Source of the DNA: Centrapalus pauciflorus
Lineage: Eukaryota; Streptophyta; Magnoliopsida; Asterales; Asteraceae
Assembly (NCBI GenBank): GCA_020465985.1
Contig: JAANYP010002342.1
Location: 1-64,000 of the forward strand
Direction: 5' to 3'
DNA: 64,000 nucleotides
Part shown: positions 56,481 to 64,000 of the stretch, one piece after another
Position numbering within the stretch: the stretch's first letter is position 1
How the letters are laid out: each line of letters starts with the position of its first letter
Notes under the pieces: generated by a model
Databases searched by the model: none
The model's input: only the letters and a program-made list of their open reading frames with translations
What the model was told of the DNA's origin: nothing
Position numbers and translations under genes: made by a program

Positions 56481-57268
56481 TCACACAATCTTGGGTACCC
56501 ACCTCAATATGGGTCCCTCTTTGTTAGGATTTCCAGATTTATATGGCACGTGTACAGTTTTAGAATCCCAACTAGCATTTGTGTGTGGTCCGGATGCACA
56601 ACCCTTTGGAATCCATTGAAGATTGGATTTATTGGGTTTTGGAGCCTTAGGCGCTGAAATTGCCTTCGGTTTTTGTCTTTTTGAGACCTTTTTGACCGTT
56701 GCTTTGGTTTTGGGCCTTGGCAACGGACACATCTCAACTTTGTTTGTGGCCGATGATGCACTAATTTTTGTTTTCTTTTTCCGAATACGTTTAACAGGGT
56801 AAGGCACAAAAGCATTCATTTCAGGAACCTGTCGTCTATATTTAGTTGGACATAGATTAAACAAATCTTTGAAAGAGTACTTTAACGGAATAGTAGAATT
56901 CGGTACATCGTTACAGACATTGTCACACGCATTGTTACACAAATTGTCTTTAGAGATTACAGACATCCTATCTCTAGTAACAAATTTACTTGGCATTAAA
57001 GCCTTCTTCACAAAAAAACTTGAAAAACCTGCATGGTGGTTATTGGGACTCTCCTTATATGATCTGTAGGAACAAAACGATTAGAGTCGGCACGCATGGA
57101 AGATTTAGACTTGACATACTTTTCTTTTTGGTGGTGAGTGGGTTTCTTAAAAGACTTGGATTTCATCTGAGTCTTTTTAGGAACCTCATTTTTGAAAACT
57201 TTTGAGCACTCACCTTTGACAATGATAGAAGAAGATTCAGCTGTAGCCTTACCTTTATCTGATGACAT
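56481..57268 (-). pseudogene. R3 gag C-terminal basic region
   Basis: Frames 57008-57268 and 56481-57011 are joined by a one-base deletion near 57020. Content: KSFKKPTHHQKEK, SNRFVPTDHIRRVP, a Cys-containing CNNACDNVCNDV stretch, KRIRKKKTKIS, KRQKPKAISAPKAPKPNKSN, and an end at RWVPKIV. It stops at a TGA that is also present in R2, so this is probably the true gag stop. The very basic composition suggests RNA binding. Function inferred only. Confidence 0.75.
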
Positions 57269-58471
57269 ACATGGAATTTTTATGGAATGAGAAAGTGTTT
57301 GTTGTTTTCAAAGATCTTTCAATTGTTGTGAAACTATTTCAAAATTTTCTCTGTAGACAGTGACTTCCACAGTTTGTTGAAAAGATTGATTTACCAATTC
57401 TTCTTCTCTCTTAAGAAGAGCATCTTGAAGATCAAGTGCTTTCTCTTGAGACGACTTCAATTCCTTTTCTAAAACAATGATTTGTTGTTGAAGAACTTTT
57501 GCAGGAATATAAAGTTGAGGAGTTGATTTTACGGTTTCAGTTATCAATTCAGTTTCTGAATAAGTTGACTAGAGATCTTCCTCTAAAGTGGGTACTCTAG
57601 AAGAATAACTCTCATTAAGATCTTCATAATGAAAAGAAATTTCTTTATCTTTACGCGCAACACGTTTCTCATTTTCTTGGTTTAAAACTTCTTTTGATGA
57701 CTCAAAAAAGAAAGATTTAATACCGGCTCCCATATAATTCATGTCATAAAATACAGGTAAAACATTTTGTGCCTTTTCCAAATATTTAGGATTTTTAAAA
57801 CCAATTCCTTGTTTAGAATGGTAAAACCTAGTTTCTTTGGGCTTATTTAAATGGATAGTTTGTTCTGTTTGACCCCTTTTCAAAAATGCATCGTCAAGGG
57901 TCTTTATTCTTGCGTACAAACTTATCCTTTCTTCTTCAATCATTTTGTATTTTTCTAAACTGTCTATATTTTCCATATTTACCACATCTAATTGTTTTGT
58001 AACAACATAAATTTCTTCTTTTAAAGAGAGTTTTTCTTTTGAAAGCGTTTCCATGCAAGATTCAAGGTATATATTCCTATCCTGAACATCTACTTTTTCT
58101 ATCAACATCTGTTTTATAACATTATGATTAGTTAACCATTTTGAATGATATAATTCAGATAATTCTTTCAAAATATGAGCTTGATGTTCAGCCTGTACAC
58201 ACTTTGCAGTTTCAGCATTTAATCTTTTTTGTAGATCAAGTATTTGTGTGTGTAGTGTACATTCATTATCTACAAATAATTTATTCACATGTGCAGGAAT
58301 GTAATAGGAATATACCTCACTGGACTCGGAACCGGATGTGGAGCACTCGGGATCGTCGGTTGTAGCCATCAGACATGCTGGTGGATGTTTCATTGTCTCC
58401 CCCTCAGCAACAATATCTGAAATTTCAGCAGTGAAATCAGCACATGTCTCCAACCCTAGACGATCAACCAT
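57269..58471 (-). pseudogene. R3 gag coiled-coil region
   Basis: Frames 57569-58471 and 57308-57547 are in the same frame as gag upstream. They form a long heptad-rich coil (LNAETAKCVQAEHQAHILKE, MLIEKVDVQDRNIYLESCME, VLEKELKSSQEKALDLQDAL). Stops at 57569 (TCG to TAG) and 57308 (TCA to TGA) are sense codons in R2. Such gag extensions are typical of SIRE-like copia. Confidence 0.8.
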
Positions 58472-59914
58472 ATAGCAATTCTTGCCCTTGTCATCCTCGT
58501 CTTCAGAATCATCAGCATCCCAGTAGTCCTCCTGGGCGACGAGGGCTAACGCATCCGCTTTCTTCTTGGCAGCCTCAAGCTTTCTCTCGTAGTAAGCAAC
58601 GTCTCTTTTGAAGTTATTCTTGCATTCCCTAGAAAAGTGGCCCGGTTTGCCACATTTGTAGCAGAGACGTTCATCAGTGGCCTTCGGCTCATCTGCTCTT
58701 GGCTTTTCCTCTCTTCTTTCCGCCGGCCTCTTGTCGGCCCGGCGGTTCTCGCAGCTGTCATCACGTCTCCGGTCCCTGCGGTCATCCCGACGATCATCCC
58801 TTCGATCGTCCCGACTGTCATCTCGCCTTTCATAACGGCGATCATCGCGATAGTCGCGTCTATCATCATATCGGCGATCATCCCTGTCATCCCTTCGGTA
58901 GTCATCTCTACGATAGTCATCGCGGCGGTCATCCCTCCTATCATCTGAGTACCTCCGTGGACCGGTGTCATAACGGAGTTGGTTGTAGGTCGTGTAGGAG
59001 AACCGTCACTGTTGGAGACGGTTGGTCCACAAGGCTATCTGATCTTGGATTGAAGCTTCCTCCTCATCATAGACCTCACGCGGAGGAGAAGCATACCTGT
59101 ACTGAGACGATGAAGACCCAGGAGCAAAAGATGGTGTCGAAATCTGCGTGTTGGTGATCAAGGCTAGCGAATCATTCGGTTTCAACCCTGTGTTGGCTGA
59201 TAGCAGTAGAGAGGCCAACTGATTTGCCATCAGCTTCTGTTGATCCACATCCCCTTGATATTTCTTAAGCTCCTTAAAGACGACATTAATTGATACCTCA
59301 GGAATGTTCAGAACTCTTTTCGTTGCCCGACATGCAAGCTGCCACTCGGGGGCTAAGGCGGCAAAGAATTGGATGTTGATGTCATCCCGATCCTTCTTGA
59401 TGTGCAGTTTATTCAATTCGTTAAGGACTGCAAAGAACCTGGTGAATGTAGCTTGCAGAGATTCCCCGTCTTTGGCGCGGAATTCTGAAAACTTTGCCTT
59501 CGCCTCCTCGATTTTGGCACTATCATCAAGATCTGCCCCCAGCATTTGGATTTCCAGCTCGTCCCACATTTCTTTTGCAGACATTTTACTGTCTACACCG
59601 ACTAAAATATCAGTGGGGAGGGCTTGATAAATCAGATATTCTGCCCTCTTATCAGCGTGCTGGCGATCCCTCTCGGCGTCATTTGCCGGCTCTCTTTCAA
59701 CCTTTGAGGCTTGGACAGGGGGGTCAGCCTCGGGTCTGGCAGCTATCTCTCGATAGTAGATGACGGGTCCTTCGGATATTGATTGAAGCATCAGGTTCCT
59801 GAGAGGTTGCATTCCAACGAACTTAAGGAACCGGGGTTTCCAATGTTCGTACTCATCGGGATAGAGAACTGGTGGTCTGTTCTCAGATCCGAGTACTAGA
59901 GCTGCGCGAGACAT
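58472..59914 (-). pseudogene. R3 gag N-terminal domain, Arg/Asp tract and zinc knuckle
   Basis: The start is ATG 59914 (MSRAALVLGSENRPP). Capsid-like domain: YEHWKPRFLKFVG, IYQALPTDILVGVDSKMSAK, GESLQATFTRFFAVLNELNK. A single CGA to TGA change at 59006 interrupts it, after which the frame stays open through an RRDD/DYRRDD tract (about 58735-58975) and a CX2CX4HX4C knuckle near 58640-58680 into the coil region. The tract is 24 bp shorter than in R2. Role: particle formation and RNA packaging. Confidence 0.85.
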
Positions 59915-60904
59915 TCTGATTATGGGTGCTGATTAAGAATATGAAGATCCTAGAGGTGGAAATTGAACACGGATGGGTTGGACTGAAAACAGAAGGTTCT
60001 GAATTCGGATGCTTGAATCCGGATGAACAGTGTTTCGGATGGATGGATTTCGGATGGTTAATTTCGGATGGGTATGGTTCGGATGAGGTTCTAGTTGGGA
60101 AGTGGTCCTAATTTCGGATGAACAGTACCACTGGTGGGGACCAAGTGCGGATGACCTAATTTCGGATGGACCTAATGGACCGAATTCGGATGAACAGTGG
60201 AAGGACCGAATTTGTTGGACCGAAATTGGAAGAGCGGATAGACCGAATTCGGATGGTCCGAAATGGTGAGGTCCGAAATTGAAAAATTTTAAGAACAAGT
60301 CCCAACAGTGAAAAATGGAAAGCCTTACCTGAACTTCGGATGGTCCGAAGTTCGGATGGGACCGAAGTGTGGTCCGAAATAGGCTTATGGGGGGTCCGAA
60401 ATTCACTTAAGTATGGTCCGAATTAGGATGATGTGAGGTTCGAATTTGGTGCCTATTTGGTCCGAAATGCTACAGTGGTAATCCGAAATACAGCAGGTTT
60501 TTTACGATTTTCTAAGGCAGAATGAGCAAAATTCAAGTTTTATCAGTTTTAAAGCCTAAAAACAGTTCTAAATGATTTATAAACTATTTTAAACACTTTT
60601 GGTGATTTAAAACAACCTAAAAAACACTTAAAACTAGCATGAACACATGAAAAACCCACTTAAAAACCCATATTTTCAAACTTGAAAATAACCGATTCTT
60701 GATGATTTTAACAAAGATATGGAACTAAATGAGCTTAAAATCAGTAGAGAATGATAATGTGATGTTTATAGGACCATTACAACACAAGAAACACGAACAA
60801 CAAAGGAAAAAAGAAGATCTAACCGGTTGAAAATGGAAGAACACGAAGAACACATTCAAAACCCAGCAGAATCCGAAGAAATCAGTTTAAATCCACCCCT
60901 CTGA
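59915..60904 (-). other. R3 gag leader with a possible intron
   Basis: About 1 kb between primer site and gag ATG. A donor-like CAG/GTAAGG (60328) and an acceptor-like TTCCACCTCTAG/G (59950) would define a 379 nt intron that contains much of the palindrome array. No ORF is credible. Untested. Confidence 0.5.
59995..60480. repeat. Palindrome-type repeats in the R3 gag leader
   Basis: More than a dozen copies of TTCGGATG and CCGAATTCGG variants, the same word as in the accessory-gene intron, here more degenerate (TTTCGGATG, GTCCGAAAT). Confidence 0.8.
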
Positions 60905-60916
60905 GCTCTGATACCA
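60905..60916 (-). other. R3 primer binding site
   Basis: TGGTATCAGAGC on the minus strand, two bases after the LTR end CATTACA. Initiator-Met type. It is the only primer site in the R3 array. Confidence 0.93.
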
Positions 60917-60918
60917 AT

Positions 60919-61264
60919 TGTAATGTTGTATTCCCGTAAATATTCAGCACCTCAATGATATTCTCATCAAACATATGAAGAAACAAGCTCAATAAATGTG
61001 TTATGATAAAGAAGAAGACAATATGAATATGAGAGAGTTATGAACAGTGGCGGCTGAGAATCAATTCAAAATGTCTACCGTGTGACAAAAAGGTAACCCT
61101 AGGAGCCTTTTGTAGGCTCCTTTAATTATCTTTCATACATTGGCAACTTTGGCCCCTACACTATTCCTTAAACATAAATTACATAGAAATAACATAGAAG
61201 ACAAATTACAAAGATAATAAATATTACAAAACAACTCCTAAGATCGAAATAAATAAATCTAACA
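60919..61264 (-). repeat. R3 outer 5' LTR
   Basis: 346 bp, CATTACA end next to the primer site. The TATA position again reads TACAAAA (61108-61114) inside the AGGAGCC/GGCTCCT hairpin. Confidence 0.93.
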
Positions 61265-61269
61265 CTCTC
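61265..61269 (-). repeat. Target site duplication of R3, right copy (CTCTC)
   Basis: It matches 44717-44721. The R2 gag frame resumes here. Confidence 0.93.
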
Positions 61270-62435
61270 CTTATATGATCTGTAGGAACAAAACGATTAG
61301 AGTCAGTAAGCATGGAAGATTTAGACTTGACAGACTTTTCTTTTTGGTGATGAGTGGGTTTCTTAAAAGACTTGGATTTCATCTGAGTCTTTTTAGGAAC
61401 CTCTTTTTTGAAAACTTTTGAGCACTCACCTTTGACAATGATAGAAGAAGATTCAGCTGTAGCCTTACCTTTATCTGGTGACATACATGGAATTTTTATG
61501 GAATGAGAAAGTGTTTGTTGTTTTGAAAGATCTTTCAATTGTTGTGAAACTATTTCAAAATTTTCTCTGTAGACAGTGACTTTCACAGTTTGTTGAAAAG
61601 ATTGATTTACCAATTCTTCTTCTCTCTTAAGAAGAGCATCTTGAAGATCAAGCGCTTTCTCTTGAGACGACTTCAATTCCTTTTCTAAAACAATGATTTG
61701 TTGTTGAAGAACTTTTGCAGGAATATAAAGTTGAGAAGTTGATTTTACGGTTTCAGTTTTCAATTTAGTTTCTGAATAAGTTGACGAGAGATCTTCCTCT
61801 AAAGTGGGTACTCTAGAAGAATAACTCTCGTTAAGATCTTCATAATGAAAAGAAATTTCTTTATCTTTACGCGCAACACGTTTCTCATTTTCTTGGTTTA
61901 AAACTTCTTTTGATGACTCAAAAAAGAAAGATTTAATACCGGCTCCCATATAATTCATGTCATAAAATACAGGTGAAACATTTTGTGTCTTTTCCAAATA
62001 TTTAGGATTTTTAAAACCAACTCCTTGTTTAGAATGGTAAAACCTAGTTTCTTTGGGCTGATTTAAATGGATAGTTTGTTCTGTTTGACCCCTTTTCAAA
62101 AATGCATCGTCAAGGGTCTTTATTCTCGCGTACAAACTTATCCTTTCTTCTTCAATCATTTTGTATTTTTCTAAACTGTCTATATTTTCCATATTTACCA
62201 CATCTAATTGTTTTGTAAGAACAGAAATTTCTTCTTTTAAAGAGAGTTTTTCTTTTGAAAGCGTTTCCATGCAAGATTCAAGGTATATATTCCTATCCTG
62301 AACATCTACTTTTTCTATCAACATCTGTTTTATAATATTATGATTAGTTAACCATTTTGAATGATATAATTCAGATGATTCTTTCAGAATATGAGCTTGA
62401 TGTTCAGCCTGTACATACTTTGCAGTTTCAGCATT
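61270..62435 (-). pseudogene. R2 gag coiled-coil region
   Basis: The open frame 61224-62324 includes LTR sequence at its end; R2 coding is 61270-62324. Coil blocks match R3: MLIEKVDVQDRNIYLESCME, VLQQQIIVLEKELKSSQEKA, then KSFKKPTHHQKEK and SNRFVPTDHIRRV, where R3 interrupts. A TAA near 62436 (TTA in R3) separates it from the upstream gag. Two stops present in R3 are absent here. Confidence 0.83.
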
Positions 62436-64000
62436 TTATCTATCTTGTAGATCAAGTATTTGTGTGTGTAGTGTACATTCATTATCTAAAAATAATTTAT
62501 TTACATGTGCAGGAATGTAATAGGAATATACCTCACTGGACTCGGAACCGGATGTGGAGCATTCGGGATCGTCGGTTGTAGTCATCAGACATGCTGGTGG
62601 ATTTTTCATTTTCTCCCTCTCAGCAGCAATGTCTGAATTTTCAGCAGTGAAATCAGCACATGTCTCCAACCCCAGACGATCAACCATGTAGCAATTCTTG
62701 CCCTTGTCATCCTCGTCTTCAGAATCTTCAGCATCCCAGTAGTCCTCCTGGGCGACAAGGGCTAACGCATCCGCTTTCTTCTTGGCAGCCTCGAGCTTTC
62801 TCTCGTAATAAGCGACGTCTCTTTCGAAGTTATTCTTGCATTCCCTAGCAAAGTGGCCCGGTTTGCCACATTTGTAGCAGAGACGTTCATTAGTGGCCTT
62901 CGGCTCATCAACTTTTGGCCTTTCCTCTCTTCTTTCCGCCGGCCTCTTGTCGGCCCGGCGGTGCTCGCGGCTGTCATCACGCCTCCGGTCCCTGCGGTCA
63001 TCCCGACGATCATCCCTTCGATCGTCCGGCCTGTCATCCCTGCGATCATCGCGCCTATCATCTCGCCTTTCATAGCGGCGATCATCGCGATAGTCGCGTC
63101 TATCATCATATCGTTGATCATCCCTGTCATCCCTTCGGTAGTCATCTCTGCGATAGTCATCGCGGCGGTCATCCCTCCTATCATCTGAGTACCTCCGTGG
63201 ACCGGTGTCATAACGGAGTTGGTTGTTGGTCTTGTTGGAGAACCGTCGCTGTTGGAGACGGTTGGTCCACAAGGCTATCTGTTCTTGGATCGAAGCTTCC
63301 TCCTCATCATAGACCTCACGCGGAGGAGAAGCATACCTGAACTGAGACGATGAAGAACCAGGAGCAAAAGATGGTGTCTGAATCTGCGTGTTGGTGATCA
63401 AGGCTAGCGAATCATTCAGTAACAACCCTGTGTTGGCTGATAGCAGTAGAAAGGCCAACTGATTTGCCATCGGCTTCTGTTGATCCACATCCCCTTGATA
63501 TTTCTTAAGCTCCTTAAAGACGACATTTATTGATACTTCAGGAATGTTCAAGACTCTTTTCGTTGCCCGACATGCAAGCTGCCACTCGGGGGCTAAGGCG
63601 GCAAAGAATTGGATGTTGATATCATCCCGATCCTTCTTGATGTGCAGTTTGTTTAACTCGTTAAGGACTGCACAGAACCTGGTGAATGTGGCTTGCAGAG
63701 ATTCCCCGTCTTTGGCGCGGAATTCCGAAAACTTTGCCTTTGCCTCCTCTATTTTGGCACGATCATCAAGATCTGCCCCCAGCATTTGGATTTCCAGCTC
63801 GTCCCACATTTCTTTTGCAGACATTTTACTGTCTACACCGACCAAAATATCAGTGGGGAGGGCTTGATAAATCATATATTCTGCCCTCTTATCACCGTGC
63901 TGGCGGTCCCTCTCGGCGTCATTTGCCGGCTCTCTTTCAACCTTTGAGGCTTGGACAAGGGGGTCAGCCTCGGGTCTGGCAGCTATCTCTCGATAGTAGA
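62436..64000 (-). CDS. R2 gag N-terminal part with Arg/Asp tract and zinc knuckle, partial at window edge
   Basis: The frame is open from the right edge to 62436, about 520 codons; the true start lies outside the window (compare ATG 59914 in R3). Capsid-like core with LIEAKAKFSEFRAKDGES-type blocks, then about 85 residues dominated by RRDD, DYRR and DDRR repeats (about 62960-63190), the knuckle CYKCGKPGHFAREC, an acidic DAEDSEDEDDKG patch and the start of the coil. It ends at a TAA after ILDLQDR. RNA packaging role inferred from family. Confidence 0.87.
   Translation of the reverse strand, partial: YYREIAARPEADPLVQASKVEREPANDAERDRQHGDKRAEYMIYQALPTDILVGVDSKMSAKEMWDELEIQMLGADLDDRAKIEEAKAKFSEFRAKDGESLQATFTRFCAVLNELNKLHIKKDRDDINIQFFAALAPEWQLACRATKRVLNIPEVSINVVFKELKKYQGDVDQQKPMANQLAFLLLSANTGLLLNDSLALITNTQIQTPSFAPGSSSSQFRYASPPREVYDEEEASIQEQIALWTNRLQQRRFSNKTNNQLRYDTGPRRYSDDRRDDRRDDYRRDDYRRDDRDDQRYDDRRDYRDDRRYERRDDRRDDRRDDRPDDRRDDRRDDRRDRRRDDSREHRRADKRPAERREERPKVDEPKATNERLCYKCGKPGHFARECKNNFERDVAYYERKLEAAKKKADALALVAQEDYWDAEDSEDEDDKGKNCYMVDRLGLETCADFTAENSDIAAEREKMKNPPACLMTTTDDPECSTSGSESSEVYSYYIPAHVNKLFLDNECTLHTQILDLQDR

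Larger units (their letters stand above)
44722..61264 (-). mobile_element. R3: three-LTR SIRE-like array inserted in R2 gag
   Basis: Three LTRs of exactly 346 bp (44722-45067, 47116-47461, 60919-61264) are present, flanked once by the CTCTC duplication. On the minus strand: LTR, full unit with gag, pol and accessory ORF, LTR, a 2.05 kb remnant holding only the C-terminal two-thirds of the accessory ORF, LTR. By eye the LTRs differ at 6-7 positions per pair, under 2.5 percent. Only the outer edges show a duplication. Confidence 0.92.
27461..64000 (-). mobile_element. R2: SIRE-like copia element, split by G2 and R3, 5' end outside window
   Basis: The pieces 27461-35788, 43154-44721 and 61265-64000 join exactly once the nested elements and one duplication each are removed. 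Minus-strand order: gag (to the right edge), protease, integrase, RT, RNase H, spacer with accessory promoter and intron, accessory ORF, polypurine tract, 3' LTR. The right edge falls inside gag, so the 5' LTR and the target duplication are not visible. It is the same family as R3. Confidence 0.88.

Noticed and set aside
58699..59157. Plus-strand His/Asp/Pro/Ser-rich ORFs (also 62915-63340) that look like novel repetitive proteins
   Set aside because: They are the complement of the gag Arg/Asp repeat tract; the true frame is on the minus strand and carries the zinc knuckle.

Overview
The window is a solid block of nested LTR retrotransposons from a plant nuclear genome. I see no host protein gene, rRNA, tRNA or CRISPR. 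Plant origin follows from the Ty1/copia and Ty3/gypsy families present, the initiator-Met tRNA primer sites (TGGTATCAGAGC), plant-type TATA boxes and splice signals, and long AT microsatellites. From memory, the proteins most resemble retroelement ORFs annotated in daisy-family (Asteraceae) genomes; this was not checked by a search.

Layout, using names coined here. R1 (1-11356, minus): a SIRE-like copia array, one pol-bearing unit plus an internally deleted gag unit sharing an LTR, running off the left edge. G1 (11357-17414 and 25777-27460, minus): a chromodomain gypsy element that appears to be the oldest host. R1 sits in its 3' LTR, T1 sits directly in front of its first ORF, and R2 cuts its 5' LTR. 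T1 (17415-25771, plus): a complete copia element with two LTRs and a GTTTT target duplication. R2 (27461 to beyond 64000, minus): a SIRE-like element split twice, by G2 (35789-43153, gypsy, duplication TTGGG, in the integrase) and by R3 (44722-61264, duplication CTCTC, in the gag). R3 belongs to the same family as R2 and has three LTRs: a full unit and an internally deleted unit joined at a shared LTR.

In R2 and R3 the order is LTR, primer site, leader, gag, protease, integrase, RT, RNase H, a 1.9-2.0 kb spacer, a large accessory ORF, polypurine tract, LTR. The accessory ORF looks like an independent transcription unit: TATA-like box, ATG-free pyrimidine-rich first exon, and an intron of about 1.07 kb with good donor, branch point and acceptor, all conserved in both copies. 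The intron is filled with copies of the palindrome TCCGAATTCGGA. The same motif fills the gag leader. The accessory protein has a coiled coil, a bipartite basic nuclear-import-like motif and acidic tracts, with no visible membrane segment, which fits a nuclear role better than an envelope. R1 has a related accessory ORF behind its own TATAAATA box.

Almost all coding regions carry stops or frameshifts. Exceptions are the G2 gag (259 codons), the T1 gag, the R3 integrase-RT-RNase H frame (925 codons), the accessory C-terminal frame of the deleted R3 unit, and the visible R2 gag frame of about 520 codons.
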